A DNA stretch of 64,000 nucleotides from Sphingobacterium griseoflavum (GCF_014653155.1 NZ_BNAF01000002.1:186001-250000), one strand, 5' to 3'; positions 45,210 to 54,320 are shown, counted from the first letter of the stretch. The notes: generated by a model not told the origin, from the sequence alone. Numbers and translations are program-made.

Positions 45210-47594
45210 ATGAGCAGTATTTCCATAGCATGGCGCAATATTCGAAAAAATAGAGGATTCTCGCTACTGAATCTCAGCGGGTTGACCATAGGCATTACCT
45301 CTTTTCTGTTACTGGGTGCGTATATCCTACATGAGCTAAGTTATGATAAATTCTTGCCCAATGCAGAGCGAATAGCCTACGTATCCTATGCCTACAAGTC
45401 TGCCGATGACAACGAATTTATCCAAGCTTCCACCACCCCCACGGCCGTTGCGCCGACGCTTGAAAAGGAGTTTGCGGAGGTGGAAACTGCTGTTCGCATC
45501 TATCCCTACAATAGCGAAGGTTTAGTAAAAAAAGGAAACCAAGAGATCAAGGAAACACAGTTCCGTTTTGCCGACGAAGCCTTTTTCCGAGTGGCCGACT
45601 ATATGTTCGTGCAGGGCGATAGCAAGACTGCCCTTGCCGAGCCCTACCAAATCGTGCTGACCCAAGCCTACGCCGACAAATACTTCCCCAACCAAGAAGC
45701 CCTAGGGCAAATCTTGCAAATCGATGGGCAGCCTTGGAAAGTAAGCGGTGTAGTCCCCAACCCACCGTCCTACACGCAACTTCCTTTTGCTGCCATACTG
45801 TCGAATAAACATCTGACGCGCTACCAAGAACCTGTATGGCACAGTGCCAACGACATCACCTTGGTTTTGCTGAAGGATAAAAACGCAATTCCTGCCCTAG
45901 AAAGCAAGAGCAACGCTTACATAAAAACAATCTTTGCCGACGTTTTTGAAAGCGGAGCCGCCTTAAAACTGAAAATAGAACCTATTACAGATATCCACCT
46001 ACATTCCCAGATCGGTAGCGGAAATCTGCTATACGTCTATATATTTGCAGGTCTAGCCATAGGCATCATCCTGATAACGGGCGTCAACTTCGCCAATCTA
46101 TCCCTGGCCCGATCCACAGAGCGCGCCAAAGAAATTGGTGTAAAGAAGGTATTGGGAGCCACCCGCACCAACTTATTCTTTCATTTCCTGATCGAATGTG
46201 GTCTTTTGGTGCTTATCGCATTTGCCATTTCACTGTGCCTAGCCCATGTGTTACTGCCATTTTTTGCGCAATATTTAGGAACGTCCATCGCACTCGATAT
46301 CAGCTCCAGCAATATGCTGTTCCTTGGTATCCCTATTTTCGCACTGACCCTAGCCTTGCTCGCCGGAAGCTGGCCGGCCTTGGTCATTTCCGCATTCAAG
46401 CCTATACAAAGTTTAAAAGGAACCACAAAAGCAAATAAAAGCGGTTTTGCATTGGGAAATGTACTTGTCGTCATCCAATTCACCATCTCTACGCTCTTTA
46501 TTATCGCCACCTTGGTAACCATGCAGCAACTGCACTATATACAAACCAAAAATACCGGATTGGACCGTTCGCAGATTGTTGTGCTTGATGGCGAACTGCT
46601 CACCGATAGCGAAAGGACAACCTTAAAAAACAAACTGCTTGCCCAACCATCCGTTAAGGGATTCACCGCATCTTATGATTCTCCAGTAAATATCCAGGGT
46701 GGATACAACATCGGCTATGTGGAAGGGAAAAAGGCTGACTTTCAAATGAGCGTCACCGCCATCCCGATCGAAAAAGATTTCGTTCCGGTTTTTGAAATTC
46801 CTGTGCTGGCCGGAGAAAACCTGAACGACGGCGATATCGCACGTGCGCGTGATACGAGCAATGCACGCAGCTACAGCTTTATTGTCAACGAACAGCTAGT
46901 CAAATCATTGCAATGGACGCCACAGCAAGCCGTTGGCAAACAGATCAATTTAAATGGCCGCCTAGGGCGCATCAAGACCGTAGTCCAGGATTTTAATTTT
47001 GCATCGCTACGTGAAGACATCAAGCCTGTGGTTCTTTTCCCGGAATATAACTACTTTGGAAACATCTATGTAAAGGTTGCTTCGGGGAGCAATATGCAGC
47101 GGTCCATTGGCGATATTCAATCGGTATGGAGAGAGGTAAAACCACAGGCTCCTTTCAACTACCATTTTCTGGATGACGACTTTGCCAACCTCTACCAACT
47201 GGAAAGGCAAACCAGCCGCACCATGTTGCTCTTCTCGTTCATCACCATCGGCATTGCCTGCTTAGGTCTTTTTGCGCTCGCCGCTTTCCAAGCGCAGCAA
47301 CGCATCAAAGAAATTGGCATCCGCAAGGTATTGGGCGCATCGACGGGCAAGATCGTTATACTGCTGACGGCTGATTTTGTGAAGCTGGTCATCATCGCCT
47401 TTCTATTGGCAGCGCCCCTAGGCTACTGGATCATGCAGAACTGGCTGCATAATTTTGCCTTTCGGATATCGGTAGCATGGTGGACGATCCTGATCGCGGG
47501 CGTCTTGGCGGTGTGCGTAAGCCTGATCACCATCAGCGGACGTGCCTTCCGTGCGGCACGCACCAACCCGATCAACAGCCTGCGCGACGAATAA
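45210..47594 (+). CDS. MacB/FtsX-type ABC transporter permease 12
   Basis: 794 residues, two FtsX halves. The N-terminal box SISIAWRNIRKNRGFSLLNL leads into TM1 (about 18-40). Coupling motifs RAKEIGVKKVLGA (about 303; Arg to Lys in the core) and RIKEIGIRKVLGA (about 700). The end is NPINSLRDE. It is separated from the main array by 1.7 kb and two minus-strand genes. It has its own palindrome pair and promoter-like element and is followed by the SDYY-repeat protein and ATPase 2, so it looks like a second, separately transcribed transporter unit. Confidence 0.92.
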   Translation: MSSISIAWRNIRKNRGFSLLNLSGLTIGITSFLLLGAYILHELSYDKFLPNAERIAYVSYAYKSADDNEFIQASTTPTAVAPTLEKEFAEVETAVRIYPYNSEGLVKKGNQEIKETQFRFADEAFFRVADYMFVQGDSKTALAEPYQIVLTQAYADKYFPNQEALGQILQIDGQPWKVSGVVPNPPSYTQLPFAAILSNKHLTRYQEPVWHSANDITLVLLKDKNAIPALESKSNAYIKTIFADVFESGAALKLKIEPITDIHLHSQIGSGNLLYVYIFAGLAIGIILITGVNFANLSLARSTERAKEIGVKKVLGATRTNLFFHFLIECGLLVLIAFAISLCLAHVLLPFFAQYLGTSIALDISSSNMLFLGIPIFALTLALLAGSWPALVISAFKPIQSLKGTTKANKSGFALGNVLVVIQFTISTLFIIATLVTMQQLHYIQTKNTGLDRSQIVVLDGELLTDSERTTLKNKLLAQPSVKGFTASYDSPVNIQGGYNIGYVEGKKADFQMSVTAIPIEKDFVPVFEIPVLAGENLNDGDIARARDTSNARSYSFIVNEQLVKSLQWTPQQAVGKQINLNGRLGRIKTVVQDFNFASLREDIKPVVLFPEYNYFGNIYVKVASGSNMQRSIGDIQSVWREVKPQAPFNYHFLDDDFANLYQLERQTSRTMLLFSFITIGIACLGLFALAAFQAQQRIKEIGIRKVLGASTGKIVILLTADFVKLVIIAFLLAAPLGYWIMQNWLHNFAFRISVAWWTILIAGVLAVCVSLITISGRAFRAARTNPINSLRDE

Positions 47595-47663
47595 CATATT
47601 TTCATCAGTAAACACGATGACACACCTTAAAACATATAATATTATCCATAATAACCAACCAAT

Positions 47664-48743
47664 ATGAAAAATATAACCCTAGCAGGATTGCTATTTTTGG
47701 CCCTGAGCACATGCTCCTTGGCGCAAACCATAAGTAAAAAGGTCTTTACTTGGGAGACCAGTGATGACAACGGCAAAACGAAGCTCACCGTGAAGGGTGA
47801 TGTAAACATCGGCGACGATGACCAACATATCGAATCGCTCTCCAAAAATGGATCCATCAGCTTTGAGCAAAAGTCCAATAAATTGGAGATTAGCGCTGCA
47901 TCGGATGGCACACTGATTTATCGCATCAATAGAAAGGAAAAGAATACGCTGGACGCCAATGATGAAAAACTCCTTAAAAACGCATTGGAGTTGATGATCA
48001 GCCGCGGTATGAATGCCGAAGCGCGCACAAAACGTATCTATGCGAAAAAAGGAACGGTAGGCGTGCTCAACGAACTTCCCAAACTGCATGGCGATTATGC
48101 CCGTCAAAAATACCTCTCCACACTGTTGACACTCGGTATTAGTAAGTCTGAAATGAAGAGCATCCTAGAAAGCAGCGGCAGCTACCTATCCAGCGACTAC
48201 TACGTTGCCGAGCTCTTGTCTGACGTGATGAAAAACTATCTATTGGAAGACGCCACCTCCAAGGCCTACCTCAACCTCGTTGCCAACATGAAGTCGGATT
48301 ACTACCAACATGCAACCTTACAGAAGTTGATGAAAAATGAACTCAACAGCGAGCAAACAGCATCCGTCGTCGGAATCATCAAAGCGATGAAATCAGACTA
48401 TTACCAATCCGAAGTGTACAAAGACCTATTAAAACAGGAATCGTTTGGCGGTGCAGCCTTTAACGAAACCTTGGATCTTGTCTTTGCTATGAAAAGCGAT
48501 TATTACAAAACCGAGATCATCAAAAATATGATTAAAAGATCGCTGACGGAAGCGGATTGGACACGCCTCATCGGCTATGCCAACAAAGTCGGCTCCGACT
48601 ATTACCAGTCCGAGCTGCTACTGAACATTGCCGAAAAAATGCCCGACAACGAAAACTTAAAAAAAATCCTGTTTGAGGCGGCCAAAGGAATAAAATCAGA
48701 GCATTACTACGGGAAGCTGATGCGGAAAATTGCGGCATCTTGA
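47664..48743 (+). CDS. Secreted protein with seven SDYY-type helical repeats
   Basis: 359 residues. A signal peptide (about 1-20, ALSTCSLAQ) and a beta-rich N-terminal part (about 22-95) precede repeats of 33-35 residues starting at about residues 140, 175, 209, 242, 276, 309 and 343. Each has the core (x)KSDYYxxxxLxxL; the first (LHGDYARQKYL) and last (IKSEHYYGKLM) are degenerate. The pattern suggests a two-helix solenoid like HEAT or TPR repeats. Similar S-D-Y repeats occur in proteins encoded near M56 peptidases (recollection, not checked). Its place between permease 12 and ATPase 2 suggests a periplasmic partner of that transporter. Confidence 0.75.
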   Translation: MKNITLAGLLFLALSTCSLAQTISKKVFTWETSDDNGKTKLTVKGDVNIGDDDQHIESLSKNGSISFEQKSNKLEISAASDGTLIYRINRKEKNTLDANDEKLLKNALELMISRGMNAEARTKRIYAKKGTVGVLNELPKLHGDYARQKYLSTLLTLGISKSEMKSILESSGSYLSSDYYVAELLSDVMKNYLLEDATSKAYLNLVANMKSDYYQHATLQKLMKNELNSEQTASVVGIIKAMKSDYYQSEVYKDLLKQESFGGAAFNETLDLVFAMKSDYYKTEIIKNMIKRSLTEADWTRLIGYANKVGSDYYQSELLLNIAEKMPDNENLKKILFEAAKGIKSEHYYGKLMRKIAAS

Positions 48744-48881
48744 TTCCATAAATCCTGATCACCAACAGGCCGATATAACCGAACAACAGATGGTTTAATT
48801 TCATTAGCTTTTGTAACTTTGATCAGTCACTTTGCCAACACTACACGCATCAAACTGCATACTCAATTTGAATCTCAAACG

Positions 48882-49547
48882 ATGATAAAACTAGAAAACA
48901 TTTTTAAATGGTATAATGTCGGCGGAACACGCTCTTTTATTTTGAAGGACATTAACCTCCATATTGAAGAGGGCGATTTTGTTTCCATTATGGGACCGTC
49001 GGGATCGGGCAAATCAACCCTACTGAATGTCATAGGCCTTCTTGATGAACCCAATGAAGGCCAATATTACTTTATGGACGAAGATGTGTTGGCCATGAAG
49101 CCGAAGAAGCGCACGGCGCTCTTTCAATCACACATGGGCTATGTTTTTCAATCCTACCACTTGATCGACGAGTTGACGGTATATGAGAATATCGAAACGC
49201 CCCTGATCTACAAAGATCTGTCGGGCAAAGAGCGCAAAGCGATCGTTGCCGATATGCTTGACCGCTTCGGTATTGTTGGGAAGAAAGACCTTTTCCCGGC
49301 GCAGTTATCGGGCGGTCAGCAACAAATCGTGGGCATTGCCCGTGCATTAGCCGGTTCGCCTAAACTACTACTTGCCGACGAGCCCACCGGAAACCTCAAT
49401 TCCAAGCAGGGGGAAGAGGTGATGCAGCTGTTCAAACAGCTCAATGACGACGGCGTGACCATCATTCAGGTAACCCACTCGGAGAAAAATGCCGAGTATG
49501 GCAAACGCATCATCAATATGCTGGATGGACAGCTAAAACTCGACTAA
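48882..49547 (+). CDS. ABC transporter ATPase 2 (MacB/LolD type, atypical signature)
   Basis: 221 residues from ATG 48882; an upstream in-frame start at 48819 adds 21 residues that do not resemble the family. Walker A GPSGSGKST, Q-loop FQSYHLI, Walker B LLLADEPTGNL and switch VTHS are intact. The signature reads LSGGQQQIVGIARA, where Ile and Gly replace the usual Arg and Ala, and the D-loop has GNLN instead of GNLD. It may be slower or need its own permease. It closes the permease 12 unit and is followed by a strong hairpin. Confidence 0.93.
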   Translation: MIKLENIFKWYNVGGTRSFILKDINLHIEEGDFVSIMGPSGSGKSTLLNVIGLLDEPNEGQYYFMDEDVLAMKPKKRTALFQSHMGYVFQSYHLIDELTVYENIETPLIYKDLSGKERKAIVADMLDRFGIVGKKDLFPAQLSGGQQQIVGIARALAGSPKLLLADEPTGNLNSKQGEEVMQLFKQLNDDGVTIIQVTHSEKNAEYGKRIINMLDGQLKLD

Positions 49548-49578
49548 GCGCAAGCCATAAAGAAGCGGAAAATACAAT

Positions 49579-49626
49579 AAGCCGTAGGGCGCAACCACGG
49601 ATAACTGACGTTGCGCCCTGCGGCTT
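49579..49626 (+). terminator. Strong hairpin after ATPase 2, probable terminator
   Basis: A 17-bp stem (AAGCCGTAGGGCGCAAC / GTTGCGCCCTGCGGCTT, one wobble) with a 14-nt loop lies 31 nt after the stop codon. The T tract is short (TTTCC), so termination may be imperfect. It marks the right end of the export locus. Confidence 0.65.
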
Positions 49627-49729
49627 TCCTCAAGCTAACCTCCGCTTAGAACCTGTCGCTCAGCCAACATCCCACGTAAATCTGTGGACACACTTTCCAT
49701 TCCTCCGAAAAATTAGTAAATTGGTCTTG

Positions 49730-50578
49730 ATGAAGGAACAGGAATTAAAAGCGCTCATTTCCCTGTTGGACGATCCTGACACGGAAATATACCAAGCACT
49801 CGAAGACAAGCTGATCACCTGCGGTCCCGAGGTTATCCCGCTTTTAGAGGAATCGTGGGAAGAGTCGTTTGATATGCTACTGCAAAGCCGCGTGGAACAG
49901 ATTATCCATAAGATACAGTTCAACGAAGTGCAAAACGACCTGCAACTGTGGAAATTAAGCAATCAAGCAGATTTATTGGAGGGCTTGCTGATCGTCAATC
50001 GATACCAATACCCGAACCTGGCCGAGGAAGAGGTTTATACCAAGCTGGCGGAATTGAAGCGTAGTGCTTGGTATCATTTGATGTATGAGATGAGCCCCGT
50101 AGAGAAGGTAAAGCTGTTGAACAATATTCTGTTTCGTGAATACGGCTTATCGGGCAACACCTCGGACTATCACGCTCCACACAACTCTTTCATCAATAAA
50201 GTTTTGGAAACGAAAAAAGGCAACCCGATATCGTTAGCCTGTATCTACAGCCTTGTTGCCCAGCGTCTGGATATACCAATTTATGGTGTCAACCTACCCA
50301 AGCATTTTGTTTTGGCCTATATGAACGAGGAAAATCCGGAAGAAGTGCTATTCTATATCAACGTATTCAACCGAGGTCAGATTATGCGGGAAGACGATAT
50401 CCGATCGTTTCTCCAACAGCTGAACCTGCCCGCAAGCGATGATTACATCAAGCCCTGCAACAACTTGGCCGTTATCAAGCGCGTGCTTCGCAACCTTGTC
50501 GCCGCGTATGATCATATCGACAATGTGGAAAAACGCCAAGAAGTGCAGCTGCTGCTGGATCTTATTGACCGAGACTAG
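49730..50578 (+). CDS. SirB1-family protein with transglutaminase-like fold
   Basis: 282 residues from ATG 49730 (TTG codons lie just upstream, but the ATG is preferred). A helical N-terminal part (about 1-95) is followed by the transglutaminase-like core: GNPISLACIYSLVAQRL holds the Cys position, NLPKHFVLAY the His position, and IDVFN-like INVFNRG the Asp/Asn position. This matches the SirB1/Transglut_core2 family, whose biochemical role is unknown. Its 3' end overlaps the convergent lipoprotein gene by 17 nt. Confidence 0.85.
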   Translation: MKEQELKALISLLDDPDTEIYQALEDKLITCGPEVIPLLEESWEESFDMLLQSRVEQIIHKIQFNEVQNDLQLWKLSNQADLLEGLLIVNRYQYPNLAEEEVYTKLAELKRSAWYHLMYEMSPVEKVKLLNNILFREYGLSGNTSDYHAPHNSFINKVLETKKGNPISLACIYSLVAQRLDIPIYGVNLPKHFVLAYMNEENPEEVLFYINVFNRGQIMREDDIRSFLQQLNLPASDDYIKPCNNLAVIKRVLRNLVAAYDHIDNVEKRQEVQLLLDLIDRD

Positions 50579-51665
50579 GATAGTCCCGCGCATCCAACGC
50601 TAGGCCTACCGGGGTTCGCGATCCGGTGCTGACCTCTTGGTTGGGCGCTGTATTGCCTTGGTCATCGATGCGGAAGCGAAAAACTGCTCGCGCCGAGCGA
50701 TCGGCCACATACAGGTAGACACCCGATTCGCGGGGGTCGATCACCACATCCACCGGCGCTTGCAACTTCGTAGCAGCCCCTGTAATGATGCGGGTGGGCG
50801 TAATGGTCGAACCCTCTTGATCAATCAGCGAAGAGAAATTATCGAAAATCAAGATACGGCCTGAGCCAACAACGCTACCGTCTCCCCCAAATTCAGCCAC
50901 GGCAAGCACGTTTTTTACGGTGTCATAAGATATGCCGCGTAAATTACGGGCATCAGCGATTTGAAGGACACGGGCTGGCGCAAAATTATTGATGGTAGAA
51001 TCTGATTCTGGAACGGAAACTGCCGCTATATTATTGAAAACGTTGATACCGGGACCACTTCCCAAGCGCGAAGTAAAAAGCCTGTTGTTAGCATAGGCAG
51101 CTCCCCACATTTGTAGCCCAGGTGTGCGTAGGCGCTTCAATGGCGGAACATAACCCCTCCTGCTTTTCGGGCTATTCACGACATAAATACCCGCATTTAT
51201 CCCGCTTCCATTCACGATAAACAGGCTATTGGTTGGCTCATGAAAGGCTAGTCCACGCACGGCACTATAGGTCCTGTTCTCCATCGCTGTCAGATTCTGA
51301 AGCACGCCATTCGTCGCTCCCACGCTCATACTGTACACCGCGGTATCATTGATGCCATTCAAGTTTGCACTTGCTTGAAAAAGGGCTTCCAGCCGGGGAT
51401 GGAAATAAATAGGGCCACCTCCTTTTGCTTGAGAAACATGTTTCAATGTAAAGTTGAATTCCGAAGAATCTGCCGGATAGATGGTACGCATATTCGTATC
51501 TGGAACACCCAGGCTGGAGGTATTATACTGTTCAAAAGAAACATATAAGCGGGTAAATTTTCGCATCTCCAGATTAGGCTCTGCATCGTTCCGTTCGCAG
51601 GCATAAAATCCGATAAGCAGTGCTATCGCACAGCAGGCCTTAATTAATAGAGCGCTTTTCCACAT
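50562..51665 (-). CDS. Lipoprotein with predicted beta-propeller (NHL-like) fold
   Basis: 367 residues. A signal peptide ends in a lipobox (IGFYAC, Cys at about 23), so lipidation and an outer-membrane or periplasmic place are likely. Repeated strand motifs such as VRGLAFHEPTNSLFIVN, LRGISYDTVKNVLAVAEF, VDVVIDPRESGVYLYVADR and PVGLALDARD are typical of NHL/YVTN-like propellers. No catalytic residues are evident. The promoter side is the 133-nt gap before queH; the gene is monocistronic as far as can be seen. Confidence 0.7.
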   Translation of the reverse strand: MWKSALLIKACCAIALLIGFYACERNDAEPNLEMRKFTRLYVSFEQYNTSSLGVPDTNMRTIYPADSSEFNFTLKHVSQAKGGGPIYFHPRLEALFQASANLNGINDTAVYSMSVGATNGVLQNLTAMENRTYSAVRGLAFHEPTNSLFIVNGSGINAGIYVVNSPKSRRGYVPPLKRLRTPGLQMWGAAYANNRLFTSRLGSGPGINVFNNIAAVSVPESDSTINNFAPARVLQIADARNLRGISYDTVKNVLAVAEFGGDGSVVGSGRILIFDNFSSLIDQEGSTITPTRIITGAATKLQAPVDVVIDPRESGVYLYVADRSARAVFRFRIDDQGNTAPNQEVSTGSRTPVGLALDARDYPSLGQ

Positions 51666-51798
51666 AAATTACACGATTATAATGTTACAAAAATATAAAA
51701 ATAAACGGCTAGATAAGTCGCTTCCTGCCATTAACAGCTGTTAAGTTTTGTAAAATCTTTAGGTTTTCCGTAAAATTGCAGAGTAATTACAAGGAAAT

Positions 51799-52461
51799 AT
51801 GAGCGACAAGGAATTCAAAAGAGAGAAACTGACCCTTCCTAAGGAAGGCAAGAAACTACTGTTGCACTCTTGCTGTGCGCCTTGCGCGGGCGAGGTCATG
51901 GAGGCGCTTATCGCCTCGGATATTAATTTTACGATCTATTTCTACAACCCCAACATACATCCGCGTAAAGAATACGACTTGCGCAAGGAAGAGAATATAC
52001 GCTTTGCCGAAAAACACAATATCCCGTTTATCGATGCCGACTACGATGTAGACCACTGGTTTGACTTGGCCAAGGGCATGGAGCAGGAACCCGAGCGGGG
52101 CATCCGCTGCACCATGTGCTTTGACATGCGTTTCGAAAAAACGGCCGAATATGCTGCGGCCCATGGCTTCGACGTCATATCCAGCTCCTTGGGCATCTCC
52201 CGCTGGAAAACCATGGAGCAGATCAATGACTGTGGCCTTCGTGCCGCCTCCCGGCATCCCGACATGGAATACTGGACGTTCAACTGGCGCAAGAAAGGCG
52301 GATCTGCGCGCATGTTGGAAATCAGCAAAAAAGAGAAGTTCTACATGCAGGAATACTGCGGCTGTGCCTACTCCCTGCGCGATACCAATAAATGGCGGAT
52401 GGCAAATGGCCGACCTAAAATCGAATTAGGCAAATACTACTATGGAGACGAGGAGCAATAA
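51799..52461 (+). CDS. queH: Epoxyqueuosine reductase QueH
   Basis: 220 residues. QueH carries out the last step of queuosine tRNA modification, reducing epoxyqueuosine to queuosine with an Fe-S cluster and a second metal. The family Cys sets are all here: [11 protein letters not shown] near residue 28, RCTMCFDMR near 110 and EYCGCAYS near 193. This is the DUF208 type that replaces QueG in many bacteria. Start chosen at the ATG 20 residues before the first Cys motif. Confidence 0.93.
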   Translation: MSDKEFKREKLTLPKEGKKLLLHSCCAPCAGEVMEALIASDINFTIYFYNPNIHPRKEYDLRKEENIRFAEKHNIPFIDADYDVDHWFDLAKGMEQEPERGIRCTMCFDMRFEKTAEYAAAHGFDVISSSLGISRWKTMEQINDCGLRAASRHPDMEYWTFNWRKKGGSARMLEISKKEKFYMQEYCGCAYSLRDTNKWRMANGRPKIELGKYYYGDEEQ

Positions 52462-52475
52462 TTTTGTAAAAAAAG

Positions 52476-52507
52476 TTTCCATTTTAACAAATTAATAATT
52501 AATTTTG
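52476..52507 (+). promoter_or_regulatory. Candidate promoter for the yceD-like/rpmF operon
   Basis: TAATTTTG (52500-52507) matches the Bacteroidota -7 box TAnnTTTG; the upstream TTT at 52476 is a weak -33. Transcription would start within about 3-5 nt of the ATG at 52517, giving a very short leader. Confidence 0.35.
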
Positions 52508-52516
52508 CAGGCTCAA

Positions 52517-53065
52517 ATGCAGGTTTCAAAATATCTAAAACAGTATAGAATTCCATTTTCAGGCCTTTCCGCAGGAAAACATGAATTCGATTTTGAGATT
52601 GATGATAAGTTCTTTGATTGTTATGCGCATAGCCTTGTAAAAAAAGGGAAATTGGACGCAAAAGTGGATTTGCAAAAGCAGGAGAATATGCTGGTTGTCA
52701 ATTTCCATATTTATGGCATCATTCAGCTGAGCTGTGATGTATGTTTGGCGGATTTTGATGCCCCATTGGATTTTGAAGAGCGGGCGCTCGTCAAGTTTAC
52801 GGATGAAGATTGGGAAAGCAATACTGAGGAGGTCTTGGTACTGTCCAAAACCGATTACGAATTGGATATCGCAGAGCTACTTTATGAATACATCAACGTT
52901 CGCGTACCGTACTACAGCAAGTGTACAGAGCAGGGCGTAAATTTGAGCTGTGACCCTGAGATGCTGGCGAAAATAAATGTGGATAGCACGGAGGAGCAGG
53001 AAGATAATAACGAAGAAAAAATAGACCCCCGTTGGGATATATTAAAGAATATTAAAAATAACTAA
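52517..53065 (+). CDS. YceD-like DUF177 protein
   Basis: 182 residues from ATG 52517. The DUF177/YceD family is encoded before rpmF in most bacteria and has been linked to 23S rRNA accumulation or ribosome biogenesis. The conserved Cys pair CDVC (about 74-77) and the acidic C-terminal end WDILKNIKNN fit. Two further Cys in the YYSKC...LSC stretch (about 137-147) could complete a metal site. The gene is 14 nt before rpmF. Confidence 0.88.
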   Translation: MQVSKYLKQYRIPFSGLSAGKHEFDFEIDDKFFDCYAHSLVKKGKLDAKVDLQKQENMLVVNFHIYGIIQLSCDVCLADFDAPLDFEERALVKFTDEDWESNTEEVLVLSKTDYELDIAELLYEYINVRVPYYSKCTEQGVNLSCDPEMLAKINVDSTEEQEDNNEEKIDPRWDILKNIKNN

Positions 53066-53079
53066 AACAGAAATACGAG

Positions 53080-53271
53080 ATGGCACATCCAAAGCGTAAA
53101 ACTTCGAAATCCAGAAGAGATAAAAGAAGAACACATTATAAAGCAGAAAGACCTACTTTGACGGTTTGTAAAGAAACAGGAGCAGTTCACACTCCACACC
53201 GTGCTTATACAGTAGATGGCAATGTATACTACAACGGTAAGTTAATTATTGAAAACACTGCTACTGTCTAG
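53080..53271 (+). CDS. rpmF: 50S ribosomal protein L32
   Basis: L32 (63 residues) begins AHPKRKTSKSRRDKRRTHY, the conserved basic N-terminus. Only one Cys (VCKETG) remains of the four Cys found in zinc-binding L32 proteins, so this is the zinc-free form. Position between yceD-like gene and plsX is conserved. Confidence 0.97.
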   Translation: MAHPKRKTSKSRRDKRRTHYKAERPTLTVCKETGAVHTPHRAYTVDGNVYYNGKLIIENTATV

Positions 53272-53294
53272 CGACATCATTCAGAGAAACTAAA

Positions 53295-53348
53295 CATCCC
53301 AAATAGGTATAAAATTCGATTTTTATACTTTAATTTGGGATGTTTTTG
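53295..53348 (+). terminator. Hairpin and T tract between rpmF and plsX
   Basis: Outer stem ACATCCCAAAT/ATTTGGGATGT, with an inner GTATAAAA/TTTTTATAC stem, is followed by TTTTT. A good rho-independent terminator or attenuator that separates ribosomal from lipid genes. Confidence 0.8.
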
Positions 53349-53376
53349 CGTATTATTGGTTTAAAAATAATAACGG

Positions 53377-54315
53377 ATGAAGATTGGTTTAGACGTTTTA
53401 GGAGGCGATTATGCCCCCAACTCTACAATAACTGGCGCTGTGGAGGCGCAGAAATTATTGCAAGATGATCAACGTCTTGTTCTTATCGGCGATCAAAACG
53501 ATACCATCGAGCGATTGAAACAAGCCGGTGCAGATCCTGCGGCCTTTGATTACATACACGCCCCAGACAACATTGGTATGCATGAGCATCCAACAAAGGC
53601 CATCAGCCAAAAACCGAATTCCAGTATTGCGAAGGGTTTTGAACTGTTAAAAAGCGGAGCGATTGATTCTTTCTCGTCAGCCGGCAATACCGGCGCGATG
53701 TTGGTTGGCGCGATGTTCAGTGTAAAAACTATTCCCGGTGTCCTGCGCCCGGCTATTGCAACCAATGTTCCTAAAATAAAAAGTGGTTACGGCATCCTAT
53801 TGGATGTGGGTGCAAATGCAGACTGCAAGCCCGAGATGCTGAACCAGTTTGCCCTTTTAGGAAGTTTATACGCCGAGTATGTGTATGGCTTGACAAATCC
53901 AAAAGTCGGATTGCTCAACATTGGCGAAGAAGAAGAAAAAGGAAACAACTTAACAATATCGACCTACCCCCTACTAAAAGAAAACGCAAAAATCAATTTC
54001 ATTGGGAACGCCGAAGGTCGGGATCTTTTCACAGACCTCGCCGATGTATACGTATGTGACGGCTTTACGGGCAACGTGGTCTTGAAATTGGCCGAGTCTT
54101 TTTATGTGGTTACCCTTAAAAAGGGGATGAAGGATGATTTTTTTGATAGATTTAACTACGAACGATATGGCGGTAGCCCCATCTTGGGTGTGAATGCCCC
54201 CGTGATTATCGGGCATGGGATATCGACCCCTGAAGCTATCAAAAACATGGTTTTACTTTCAAAAGACATGATCGAATCGAAATTTATCGACAAGATCAAG
54301 TCTGCTTTCAATTAA
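53377..54315 (+). CDS. plsX: Phosphate acyltransferase PlsX
   Basis: 312 residues. PlsX makes acyl-phosphate from acyl-ACP for membrane phospholipid synthesis. The N-terminal GLDVLGGDYAPN (usually D-x-M-G-G-D), the central FSSAGNTGAMLVGAM and the C-terminal HGISTPEAIKNMV are family hallmarks. It is 5 nt before fabH, with which it is usually co-transcribed. Confidence 0.96.
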   Translation: MKIGLDVLGGDYAPNSTITGAVEAQKLLQDDQRLVLIGDQNDTIERLKQAGADPAAFDYIHAPDNIGMHEHPTKAISQKPNSSIAKGFELLKSGAIDSFSSAGNTGAMLVGAMFSVKTIPGVLRPAIATNVPKIKSGYGILLDVGANADCKPEMLNQFALLGSLYAEYVYGLTNPKVGLLNIGEEEEKGNNLTISTYPLLKENAKINFIGNAEGRDLFTDLADVYVCDGFTGNVVLKLAESFYVVTLKKGMKDDFFDRFNYERYGGSPILGVNAPVIIGHGISTPEAIKNMVLLSKDMIESKFIDKIKSAFN

Positions 54316-54320
54316 TTTAT

